From Syntrophaceae bacterium UBA5619 (lineage in GTDB: Bacteria > Desulfobacterota > Syntrophia > Syntrophales > UBA5619), in contig DIKL01000054.1 in NCBI GenBank assembly GCA_002424545.1, positions 178 through 37,231 on the forward strand: a stretch of DNA of 37,054 nt, written 5' to 3'. A program made the position numbers and the translations under genes. This document shows positions 1 through 7,323 of the stretch, piece by piece (position 1 is the stretch's first letter; each line of letters opens with the position of its first letter). The notes beneath the pieces were generated by a model. It was not told the origin of the DNA. It saw nothing but the letters and a program-made list of their open reading frames with translations, and did no database searches.

Positions 1-984
1 GACATCGACACGGGTGAATCCGTTGCCGCCGGAACTTCAGCGGCGCCTTCCTCTTATACGAAGGTATTCGGCGGCACGGTCGTGAAGTTGGCCGAGCAGG
101 ATCCGCGGATTGTTGCCATTACGGCGGCCATGTCCGAGGGAACGGGCCTTGACCGGTTCGCCGGAAAATTCCCCGCGCGGTTTTACGATGTCGGCATGGC
201 CGAGCAGCACGGGGTGACCTTCGCCGCCGGGTTGGCCACCCAGGGATTCGTGCCGATCGTTGCGATCTATTCCACCTTCATGCAACGGGCCTATGACCAG
301 GTGATCCACGATGTCTGTCTTCAGAAACTGCCGTTGGTCCTGGCGATGGACCGGGGCGGCTTCGTCGGGGCCGACGGCCCCACGCATCACGGCTTGTTCG
401 ACTTCGCCTTCCTGCGCACGGTCCCGAATCTGATCGTGATGGCGCCCAAGGACGAAAACGAACTCCAGCATATGCTGAAGACCGCCGTGGAGTGCGGCCT
501 CCCCGTATCGCTGCGCTATCCCCGGGGGAAAGGGATCGGCGTCCCGCTGGATGAGGCCCCCCGCGCCCTGCCGGTCGGGAAAGGGGAACTCCTCGTCAAC
601 CCGCCGGACGCCGCAATGGCCATCGTCGCGATCGGGTCCTGCGTGTATCCGGCCCTCGCCGCCGCCGAGACGCTGAAGGCGGAGGGAATACAGGTCCGGG
701 TCGTCAATGCCCGTTTCGTGAAGCCCCTGGATGCGGACCTGCTGTGCGAAACGGCGCGGGCGTGCAAGAGGATCGTGACCGTCGAGGAGAATGCGCTGAT
801 GGGGGGTTTTGGAAGCGCCGTTCTCGAGCTTTTTTCGGAAAAAGGCATCACTGACTTTTTTGTCCGGCGGCTCGGCATCCCCGACGAATTCGCCCCGCAG
901 GCCACCCAGAAGGAGCTCCGGAGGATGTACGGCATCGATGCGGACGGGATCGCCGGGGCCGTCCGCGATCTGGCCGGACGGTAA
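1..984 (+). CDS. dxs: 1-deoxy-D-xylulose-5-phosphate synthase, C-terminal part (5' end outside window)
   Basis: The open frame runs in from base 1, so the N-terminal thiamine-diphosphate domain lies outside the window. What remains is the transketolase pyrimidine-binding domain and the C-terminal domain. Diagnostic stretches are [16 protein letters not shown], which carries the conserved catalytic Glu, then [15 protein letters not shown] and RYPRG. The enzyme condenses pyruvate with glyceraldehyde-3-phosphate to DXP, the first step of the MEP isoprenoid pathway, in the cytoplasm. An ATG at 82 is internal and is not the real start. The gene is followed by tlyA and then by the last MEP enzyme, IspH, so both ends of the pathway lie in one cluster. 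Identification is very secure; only the 5' end is missing. Confidence 0.97.
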   Translation, partial: DIDTGESVAAGTSAAPSSYTKVFGGTVVKLAEQDPRIVAITAAMSEGTGLDRFAGKFPARFYDVGMAEQHGVTFAAGLATQGFVPIVAIYSTFMQRAYDQVIHDVCLQKLPLVLAMDRGGFVGADGPTHHGLFDFAFLRTVPNLIVMAPKDENELQHMLKTAVECGLPVSLRYPRGKGIGVPLDEAPRALPVGKGELLVNPPDAAMAIVAIGSCVYPALAAAETLKAEGIQVRVVNARFVKPLDADLLCETARACKRIVTVEENALMGGFGSAVLELFSEKGITDFFVRRLGIPDEFAPQATQKELRRMYGIDADGIAGAVRDLAGR

Positions 985-1052
985 TTTGCGCCGTCCCGCG
1001 TTCGATGGGCTTTGCCGTCCCCTGCGCCGTCTTAAATGAAGTCCCGAAAAAC

Positions 1053-1814
1053 ATGGGAAAATTGTCCACCAAAATCCGTCTGGATTGCCTGTTGGTCGAA
1101 CGGGGGCTGGCGGAGAGCCGCTCCCGGGCGCAGGCGCTGATCCTTTCCGGGGCGGTCCTTGTCGGGGATCGCCCGGCGGACAAGGCGGGGATGGCCGTCG
1201 CGGCCGACGCGGAGATCCGGATCCGGGGCGGGGAAAACCCCTATGTCAGCCGGGGCGGCTTGAAGCTGCGGGGCGCCCTGGACGCCTTCGGTCTTTGCGT
1301 CCGGAATCGGGTCGCGCTCGACGTGGGGGCCTCGACCGGCGGCTTCACCGACTGCCTCCTGCAAGCCGGGGCAGCGAAGGTCTATGCCTTGGACGTCGGC
1401 TACGGCCAGCTCGCGTGGAAGCTCCGCGAGGATCCCCGGGTCGTCTGCATCGAACGAACCAACATCCGCCATTACGACGGCCGCGACATCCGCGAGCCGA
1501 TCGACATCGCGGTCATCGACGCTTCGTTCATCTCGCTCAGGCTGGTGGTCCCCTCCGTGCTGAAGCTGATCCCGGACGGGGCCCTGCTGCTGGCATTGGT
1601 CAAACCGCAGTTCGAGGTGGGCCGGGAAAACGTCGGCAAGGGCGGCGTCGTCCGGGATCCGGCGCTGCACGAACAGGTCGTCGCTGATCTGGAGGCCTTC
1701 TGCCGAGAGCGGGGCCTTTGGGTCCTGGGGCATTGCGCCTCACCGATCGACGGCCCGGCCGGAAACCGCGAATTCTTTCTTTATCTGCAAAAGCCGCGGG
1801 CGGCGGATTCCTGA
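1053..1814 (+). CDS. tlyA: TlyA family rRNA 2'-O-methyltransferase / hemolysin-like protein
   Basis: 253 aa from the ATG at 1053. An S4 RNA-binding domain occupies about residues 8-70, starting at RLDCLLVERGLAESRSRAQ. It is followed by an FtsJ-type methyltransferase fold with the SAM-binding motif DVGASTGGFTD at 90-100 and the later motifs VIDASFISL and LVKPQFEVG. The family methylates ribose in 16S and/or 23S rRNA with S-adenosylmethionine; the older hemolysin label is probably incidental. An in-frame ATG at 1005 would add 16 residues that do not resemble the family N-terminus, so 1053 is preferred. The gene sits 13 nt upstream of the IspH fusion, and tlyA beside dxs is a common bacterial arrangement. 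Confidence 0.92.
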   Translation: MGKLSTKIRLDCLLVERGLAESRSRAQALILSGAVLVGDRPADKAGMAVAADAEIRIRGGENPYVSRGGLKLRGALDAFGLCVRNRVALDVGASTGGFTDCLLQAGAAKVYALDVGYGQLAWKLREDPRVVCIERTNIRHYDGRDIREPIDIAVIDASFISLRLVVPSVLKLIPDGALLLALVKPQFEVGRENVGKGGVVRDPALHEQVVADLEAFCRERGLWVLGHCASPIDGPAGNREFFLYLQKPRAADS

Positions 1815-1827
1815 AGGGGGACGGGTC

Positions 1828-3573
1828 GTGGGGATAAAACTGGCTAAAACCGCCGGTTTCTGCATGGGGGTCAAGCGGGCCGTGGATGTGGTTCTCGACA
1901 TGGCCGGGAAAAAGAACGCGGGGGCCATCTACACCTACGGACCGCTGATCCACAATCCCCAGACGGTCGAGCTGCTCCGGAAGAGGGGCATCGTCCCGGT
2001 CCGCAGCCTGGATGAGTTCGACCAGGCCCCCCCGGGGGCGGCGATGGTGATCCGCGCCCACGGGATCTCGCTGGTCGAAAGAAGAAAGATCCGGGAGAAG
2101 GGCTTTCGGATCATCGACGCCACCTGCCCCAAGGTGGCCCATGTGCAGGCGATCATCCGCAAACACGCCGCCCGAGGATTTGCCATTCTGATTGCCGGGG
2201 ATCGGGAACACCCGGAGGTCAACGGTCTTCTCGGATTTGCCGGTGAGGCGGGAATGGTCCTCAGCGGGTCCGATGACGTGGATCGTCTTCCGGAGTTGCC
2301 GAAGGTGTGCGTCGTCGCGCAGACGACGCAAAGCCTGGAAGAATACGCCGCCATCGTCCGGCGGGTGAAGGAACGGTTTCCGGAGGCGGTCGTCTTCGAC
2401 ACGATCTGTGACTCCACGGAAACGAGACAGACCGAGATCAAGGCGCTCGCCGCCGAAACGGACGCCGTCATCATTATCGGCGGCCGAAACAGCGCAAACA
2501 CGAGGCGCCTGGCGGAGCTGGCGACCCTTCAGGGAAAACCCGCTTTCCATATCGAGGCTTCCAATGAACTCCAGACGATCGAAATCGAACCGTACCGCCG
2601 GATCGGCGTTTCCGCCGGGGCCTCGACCCCCAACTGGATCATCGACCGGGTGATGGACCATCTGACCGGCCGTATGGGCAAGCGGGAGGAATTTCTCCGG
2701 CGTCTTTTCAAGATCTGGGTCTTTGCCGTTCGCACGGATCTTTACTCCGCCATCGGCGCGGGCTGTCTGTCGTTGGCGGCCATGCTTCTTCAGGAGCTGC
2801 CGGTGAATCCTCTCCACATCCTGACGTCATCGCTGTACGTATACGCCATGCACGTTTTGAACCGCTTCATCAACCGAAAGGCCAGCAGCATCAGCTCCTT
2901 CCGCGAGGAGTCCTACCTCCTTCATGAAAAGATCTATATCACGATCGCGCTTTTTTCGATGATTCTCGCTCTCGGCGCCTCGCTGATCGCGGGGCCGGGA
3001 CCTTTCATTCTGCTGTTCATCATTTCCGTCGCTGGCGTCCTCTACAATACGCCGGTCCTGCCGGCGGGCTGGAGATTCCAGAGTCTGAAAGACATCCCCG
3101 GGTCGAAAAACATCTCCACGGCCATCGCCTGGGCATCCGTAACGGCGCTGTTGCCCTGGCTCGAGACCGGGCCGAAGCTTGCGCCGGGGGTCATGACGGC
3201 CTTCTTTTTTGTCGCCGGCCTGGTTTTTATCCGTTCCGCGCTGTCGGATATCCTCGATATCCAGAGCGACCGGTTGATCGGCCGGGAGACCATTCCCGTC
3301 CTGATCGGCGAGAAAAAAACCCTTGCGCTTCTGGAGGGGGTCTCCGTTTTGCTGTTTCTGCTGCTCTTCGCGGCCTATCCCGCCGGGTGGACGACTTCAA
3401 TCAGTTTTTTTCTGTTAACCTGTGTTTTTTATATATGGATTTGTTTCAAACTTTATGATAGAAGGTCCGGGTTTTCCGGGGTGGTGTTGGAAGGTCTGCT
3501 GGAGAGCGGTTATGTCATCGCGGGCATCGGCGCCCTGCTTTGGCTTTGGGCAACCGGGATTTTCGCCGCATGA
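1828..3573 (+). CDS. ispH: IspH (HMBPP reductase) fused to a UbiA-like prenyltransferase membrane domain
   Basis: 581 aa, GTG start preceded by a purine-rich GGGGGACGGG. Residues 1 to about 285 are a full IspH: the three cluster cysteines are Cys12 (GFCMGV), Cys100 (DATCPKV) and Cys194 (ICDSTETRQ), and the IHNP, RAHG and REHPEV histidine motifs and the closing GASTPNWII are present. IspH reduces HMBPP to IPP and DMAPP with a 4Fe-4S cluster. From about residue 300 the chain continues without a stop into roughly eight or nine hydrophobic helices like the UbiA superfamily. The second Asp-rich motif is intact (D474-x2-D477-x3-D481), but the place of the first, NDxxDxxxD, holds N345, N349 and S353. 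The membrane half may be a prenyltransferase acting on IspH-derived prenyl diphosphates, or may have lost that activity. IspH is certain; the role of the second half is not. Confidence 0.93.
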   Translation: MGIKLAKTAGFCMGVKRAVDVVLDMAGKKNAGAIYTYGPLIHNPQTVELLRKRGIVPVRSLDEFDQAPPGAAMVIRAHGISLVERRKIREKGFRIIDATCPKVAHVQAIIRKHAARGFAILIAGDREHPEVNGLLGFAGEAGMVLSGSDDVDRLPELPKVCVVAQTTQSLEEYAAIVRRVKERFPEAVVFDTICDSTETRQTEIKALAAETDAVIIIGGRNSANTRRLAELATLQGKPAFHIEASNELQTIEIEPYRRIGVSAGASTPNWIIDRVMDHLTGRMGKREEFLRRLFKIWVFAVRTDLYSAIGAGCLSLAAMLLQELPVNPLHILTSSLYVYAMHVLNRFINRKASSISSFREESYLLHEKIYITIALFSMILALGASLIAGPGPFILLFIISVAGVLYNTPVLPAGWRFQSLKDIPGSKNISTAIAWASVTALLPWLETGPKLAPGVMTAFFFVAGLVFIRSALSDILDIQSDRLIGRETIPVLIGEKKTLALLEGVSVLLFLLLFAAYPAGWTTSISFFLLTCVFYIWICFKLYDRRSGFSGVVLEGLLESGYVIAGIGALLWLWATGIFAA

Positions 3574-3585
3574 GCCCGGGGGGCA

Positions 3586-4176
3586 ATGATATTGAAACAG
3601 TGGAAAACGGTCGTTCCCGCCGTCCTCTTCTTGGCCATTTTGGGTTGCGGTGGGCTCCGGTATTCGGAAGTCTCGCCGGAAGCGCAGAATTTTCATCCCC
3701 GACGGATCGCGGTGCTGCCTGCCGACAGCAAGACTTTTGCGGAGGCCGGGAATGACATCGACCGTCTTTTCCACGAGGCGCTGAGCGAGCGGAAGTGGTT
3801 CGACAACGTGATCGGAGGCGAGGCCGTCGGTCGTCGTTTGAAATCGGATGGGTTGTTCCGACAGGCCGTCACGGATTATCTGACCAAACTGGAAAAGGTC
3901 AGTTTCTCCGATCCGGTGTTGAGCGGAACCCTTGGCGAGTTGACCGGCGCCGAAGCGCTGCTGCTGGTGCGGGTGGACTACTGGAACCATACGACGGAAA
4001 ACGACAACAAGATCGCCAAAGTCAGCCTCAGCATCCGGATGGTCGAGGCAAAAACGGGGAAGATCCTCTGGACGGCCGTTCACCACAAGATCAGAGAATA
4101 CCTGATCATCAAGCCGGCGCTTCCCGATGTGGCAAGGGATCTGATCCGTGAAATGATCGGTTACATGCCGCGCTGA
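3586..4176 (+). CDS. Putative outer-membrane lipoprotein, LpoB/CsgG/GNA1162-like
   Basis: 196 aa. The N-terminus is a lipoprotein signal: a basic start, a hydrophobic core VVPAVLFLAIL and a lipobox LAILGC with the acylated Cys at residue 21. The mature part has RRIAVLPADS near residue 40 and VSLSIRMVEAKTGKILW near the C-terminus, a pattern typical of periplasmic CsgG/LpoB/DUF799-type lipoproteins. No catalytic motif is visible. The gene starts 12 nt after the IspH-UbiA stop with a G-rich ribosome site, so it is probably cotranscribed. Function unknown; family assignment is by pattern only. Confidence 0.75.
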   Translation: MILKQWKTVVPAVLFLAILGCGGLRYSEVSPEAQNFHPRRIAVLPADSKTFAEAGNDIDRLFHEALSERKWFDNVIGGEAVGRRLKSDGLFRQAVTDYLTKLEKVSFSDPVLSGTLGELTGAEALLLVRVDYWNHTTENDNKIAKVSLSIRMVEAKTGKILWTAVHHKIREYLIIKPALPDVARDLIREMIGYMPR

Positions 4177-4216
4177 CGGATGGCCTGGCGGCGGCGCAAC
4201 GGGGAGGATAAAAGGA

Positions 4217-4438
4217 ATGAAGGAAGAAGTGCGGAAGGTCATCGACCGGATCAGGCCCAACCTCCAGGCGGACGGCGGCGATGTGGAATTGGTTGACGTG
4301 GGCGACGACGGCGTGGTCAAGGTGAAGCTGACGGGCGCTTGTCACAGCTGCCCGATGGCCCAGATGACCCTGAAGAACGGGATCGAAAAATTTCTGAAAG
4401 AGGAAGTCCCTGCCGTCAAATCGGTGGTTTCCGTTTAG
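4217..4438 (+). CDS. Nfu-type (NifU C-terminal domain) Fe-S cluster carrier
   Basis: 73 aa, consisting only of the NifU C-terminal domain. The CxxC motif is Cys42-His-Ser-Cys45 in LTGACHSCPMAQMTLKNGIE, after the typical opening IRPNLQADGGDVELVDV. Such proteins hold and deliver a 4Fe-4S cluster to apo-enzymes. A GGGGAGG lies about 10 nt upstream of the ATG. The position between the 4Fe-4S enzyme IspH and a ferredoxin suggests service to those proteins, though Nfu carriers are usually general. Identification is firm. Confidence 0.93.
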   Translation: MKEEVRKVIDRIRPNLQADGGDVELVDVGDDGVVKVKLTGACHSCPMAQMTLKNGIEKFLKEEVPAVKSVVSV

Positions 4439-4491
4439 ACCGAACCGGCATGGCCGGGATGATGATAACCAAATTACAAAAGGAGAAGAAT

Positions 4492-4671
4492 ATGGCGTAT
4501 ATTATTACCGATGAATGCATTGCATGTGGTTCCTGTCAGGACGAATGTCCGGTGGAGGCGATCAGCGAGGGGGATGACAAGTATGTCATCGATGCCAAAC
4601 TCTGTACGGATTGCGGGGCCTGCGCGGAGCAGTGCCCGGTCGAGGCGATCACACCCGGGGAAGAGAAGTAG
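4492..4671 (+). CDS. 2[4Fe-4S] ferredoxin
   Basis: 59 aa, clostridial-type ferredoxin. Two cysteine sets are complete: Cys9, 12, 15 and 19 (CIACGSCQDECP) and Cys38, 41, 44 and 48 (CTDCGACAEQCP). The two halves repeat CPVEAI, showing the internal duplication. It is a low-potential one-electron carrier in the cytoplasm and a plausible donor to IspH. An AAGGAGAAG ribosome site lies just before the ATG at 4492; a longer in-frame start at 4339 overlaps the nfu gene and is unlikely. A strong terminator follows. Confidence 0.96.
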   Translation: MAYIITDECIACGSCQDECPVEAISEGDDKYVIDAKLCTDCGACAEQCPVEAITPGEEK

Positions 4672-4695
4672 CTGCGCATCGGGTTTTGACTTCGA

Positions 4696-4748
4696 AGAGG
4701 GGGAAACGCCACGCCGTTCAAGGGCTGAAGCTTTCCCCTCTCTTTTTT
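4696..4748 (+). terminator. Intrinsic terminator after the ferredoxin gene
   Basis: The left arm AGAGGGGGAAA (4696-4706) pairs with TTTCCCCTCT (4732-4741), leaving one bulged G, and is followed by a T-rich run at 4742-4748. It separates the isoprenoid/Fe-S cluster from the tmk operon. The 180-nt gap between the two gene groups holds nothing else that I can identify. Confidence 0.8.
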
Positions 4749-4851
4749 CAGGATGGCGCGATCCGGCAAACGGGGTTGTGACGCGGTCAAGAACCCCCTC
4801 TTGTTTCCCGGACAGCCGGCCTTGACCGGATACGCGGGGAAAGATGCAGGG

Positions 4852-5511
4852 ATGAAAAGATTCATCACATTCGAGGGCATCGAGGGGTGCGGCAAGACGA
4901 CCCAGATCCGGCTGGCCGAGACCTGGTTCCGGGAGCGCGACCTGCCGGTTCTGGCGACCGCGGAGCCGGGGGGCACGCCACTCGGCGACCGGATCCGGGA
5001 GATTCTGCTCAATCGCGGATCCCTGACCATCGGCGCCGAGGCGGAGCTGCTGCTGTTTGCCGCCGCGCGCGCCCAACACGTGCGGGAGATCATTTTCCCC
5101 GCTCTTGAAGCGGGGCGGTGGGTTCTCTGCGACCGTTTTTCGGACGCAACCCTGGCCTACCAGGGTTTCGGCCGGGGGTTGGACATTGGGTTCATTCGGA
5201 CGCTGAACGCCTTCTCTTCGCCGACGCTGACGCCGGAGCGGACGTTTCTGTTCGATCTCCCCGTGGAAACCGGTCTGGCGCGCGCGGAACAACGGGCGGC
5301 CGGCATGCGCCCGGAGGCGGCGGAGGACCGTTTCGAAAGGGAAGAAAAAGCCTTTCATCTGAGGATTCAGGAAGGATATCGATCTCTTGCGGCGGCGGAG
5401 CCGGAACGCTACCGGATCATTGAAGGCGGGACCGATGTCGAGACGGTCCGGCGTGAGGTCTGCCGTCACCTGACGGCGCTGCTCGAAAAATCCCCTGCCG
5501 GAGGGAAATGA
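4852..5511 (+). CDS. tmk: Thymidylate kinase
   Basis: 219 aa from the ATG at 4852. The P-loop is EGIEGCGKTT (residues 8-17), followed by the substrate motif DRFSDATLAYQGFGRG, which holds the DR pair of the family, and a lid-region arginine segment RAAGMRPEAAEDRFE. It phosphorylates dTMP to dTDP with ATP in the cytoplasm. The frame is open further upstream (in-frame ATG at 4753), but those residues fall in the region just after the terminator and do not match the family N-terminus. It is followed after 4 nt by holB, a very common bacterial neighbour. Confidence 0.95.
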   Translation: MKRFITFEGIEGCGKTTQIRLAETWFRERDLPVLATAEPGGTPLGDRIREILLNRGSLTIGAEAELLLFAAARAQHVREIIFPALEAGRWVLCDRFSDATLAYQGFGRGLDIGFIRTLNAFSSPTLTPERTFLFDLPVETGLARAEQRAAGMRPEAAEDRFEREEKAFHLRIQEGYRSLAAAEPERYRIIEGGTDVETVRREVCRHLTALLEKSPAGGK

Positions 5512-5515
5512 CGGT

Positions 5516-6481
5516 ATGGGATTCCAGGGGATCTACGGCCACTCCAAACCGGTCTCCATCCTGAAAAACGCGATGGCCCGCGACCGGATCGCCCACGCCC
5601 TGCTCTTCCACGGAATGGAGGGGATTGGGAAGAGGACCACGGCGTCCATCCTCGCCAGGGCGGTCAACTGCAAAGCGGAAGATCCGCCTTGCGATGCCTG
5701 TGCCTCCTGCCGCAAGGCGGAGCATCGCAACCATCCCAACATCATCACGATCCGGGCGGAAGGGCAGTTTATCAAGATCTCGGCCGTCAAGGAACTCCAG
5801 TCGCGGATGACCGTCCGGCCCGTGGAGGGGAAACGGGTTTTCATCATCGAGGAGGCGGACCGGTTGAACGCAGCCGCGGCCAACGCGCTGCTCAAAACCC
5901 TGGAAGAGCCGTCCCCGGGAAATATCCTTCTGTTGACGACCGCCCGTTCGCATGCCCTTCCGATGACGATCCTTTCCCGCTGCCAGCATTTGCGCTTCAC
6001 GCCGCTGGCCCGTGAGGAGGTTTCCCGTTTCCTGAAAGAAAAGGAGGGGCTGGATGACGTCGCGGCGGAAATCCTGGCCGCCTCGTCCGGCGGCAGTATC
6101 GGCCGGGCGATCGAGATGAAACGGGAGGACTACCTCGCGCGACGCGACGGAATCCTGGATCACCTCGCACAGGACGATCCGGCCGATCTGCTCAAAAGGA
6201 TCGCGCTGGCCGGCCGTTTCGGGAAGGAGCGGGAGGAGATTCTCGAAGGCCTCCGGATCCTCCGGGTCGGTTACCGGGACAGCCTGATTTTCCGCGAGAC
6301 CCGGGAACGGGAGAGACTGATGTTCCGGGACCGGGCCGGGATGATCGAGACGATCGCGGATCGCCTGTCGGGTCGCGATCTTCTGCGCAACATCGCCGCG
6401 GTCGAGTCGGCGATGGGCGCCATCGCCCGGAATGCCAATAAGTCGTTGACTTTGGAGGCCATGCTGATTAAGCTCGCCTGA
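5516..6481 (+). CDS. holB: DNA polymerase III delta' subunit
   Basis: 321 aa, clamp-loader AAA+ subunit. It opens with the typical FQGIYGHSKPVSILKNAM and a Walker A-like GMEGIGKRT (33-41). A zinc-binding set Cys52, 59, 62 and 65 follows. The box VFIIEEADRLNAAAANALLKTLEEP and the sensor 1-like ILSRCQHLRF are present. Delta' works with DnaX and delta to load the beta clamp. The order tmk-holB-ricT is conserved in many bacteria. The start ATG at 5516 lies 4 nt after the tmk stop, so translation is probably coupled. Confidence 0.93.
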   Translation: MGFQGIYGHSKPVSILKNAMARDRIAHALLFHGMEGIGKRTTASILARAVNCKAEDPPCDACASCRKAEHRNHPNIITIRAEGQFIKISAVKELQSRMTVRPVEGKRVFIIEEADRLNAAAANALLKTLEEPSPGNILLLTTARSHALPMTILSRCQHLRFTPLAREEVSRFLKEKEGLDDVAAEILAASSGGSIGRAIEMKREDYLARRDGILDHLAQDDPADLLKRIALAGRFGKEREEILEGLRILRVGYRDSLIFRETRERERLMFRDRAGMIETIADRLSGRDLLRNIAAVESAMGAIARNANKSLTLEAMLIKLA

Positions 6482-6511
6482 GGAAAAATCACCATCCGGG
6501 GGTAAGTCGGT

Positions 6512-7312
6512 TTGAAAAATGTCGTCGGCGTCAAATTCAAAAAGGAAGGAAAAATCTATACCTTCCATGCGGCGGATCTCCCGTTGAAGAAGAACGATCC
6601 CGTCGTGGTCGTTACGGACAACGGCTCGGCGATCGGAACGGCGGTGACGGAGGTCCGGGCCGTCCCGCTGGAACAGTTGCCCGCCAACCTGAAGGACGTC
6701 TTGCGGTTGGCGACGGAGGAGGATTTCCGGACCCGGGAAAACAACCAGAAATTGGAACGGGAGGCGATGCAGTTCTGCGTCAAAAGGATCGCGGAACGGA
6801 AGCTTCCGATGAAGATGATCGATGTGGAGTGCCTCTTCGACAGGAGCAAGATGCTCTTCTCGTTTGCCGCGGAAAGCCGCGTGGATTTCCGGGATCTGGT
6901 GAAGGATCTCGTGCAGCGTTTCCGGACCCGCATCGAACTTAGGCAGATCAGCGCAAGGCAGGAGGCGCGGATCGTCAAGGGGCTCGGAATCTGCGGACGC
7001 GAGGTCTGCTGCGCGACGCTGCTGCACAGCCTCGACCGGGTGTCGGTCAAGATGGCCAAAGAGCAGAACATGTCGCTGAACCCCGAGAAGATCTCCGGCC
7101 TCTGCGGGCGATTGATGTGCTGCCTGAGCTTCGAATACGAGGCGTACGCCGATCTGAAAAGGGACATGCCCAAGTGCGGCAAAATGGTCCAGACCCCCGA
7201 AGGGCGGGGGAAAGTGATCCGGCAGAACGCCCTCAAGGGGGAGGTGGTCGTGATCCTCGAACAGGGGAAGGAGACCACGTTCAAGGCCAGGGACGTCCAG
7301 CGGGACAAATAG
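6512..7312 (+). CDS. ricT: PSP1-domain protein RicT (YaaT-like)
   Basis: 266 aa, TTG start with GGGGGT upstream and no better ATG nearby. The PSP1 domain covers most of the chain. Six conserved cysteines are grouped as Cys161, 166 and 167 (GICGREVCC) and Cys198, 203 and 204 (GLCGRLMCC), as in RicT/YaaT. In Bacillus the homologue is part of the RicAFT complex, which carries Fe-S clusters and influences RNase Y-dependent RNA maturation; the role here is inferred from that. It lies between holB and metG, a classical context for this family. Confidence 0.92.
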   Translation: MKNVVGVKFKKEGKIYTFHAADLPLKKNDPVVVVTDNGSAIGTAVTEVRAVPLEQLPANLKDVLRLATEEDFRTRENNQKLEREAMQFCVKRIAERKLPMKMIDVECLFDRSKMLFSFAAESRVDFRDLVKDLVQRFRTRIELRQISARQEARIVKGLGICGREVCCATLLHSLDRVSVKMAKEQNMSLNPEKISGLCGRLMCCLSFEYEAYADLKRDMPKCGKMVQTPEGRGKVIRQNALKGEVVVILEQGKETTFKARDVQRDK

Positions 7313-7323
7313 AAAGGTTGACC

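Noticed and set aside
4339..4491. Longer ferredoxin start
   Set aside because: Overlaps nfu and adds a non-homologous 51-residue extension; the ATG at 4492 has a clear ribosome site.
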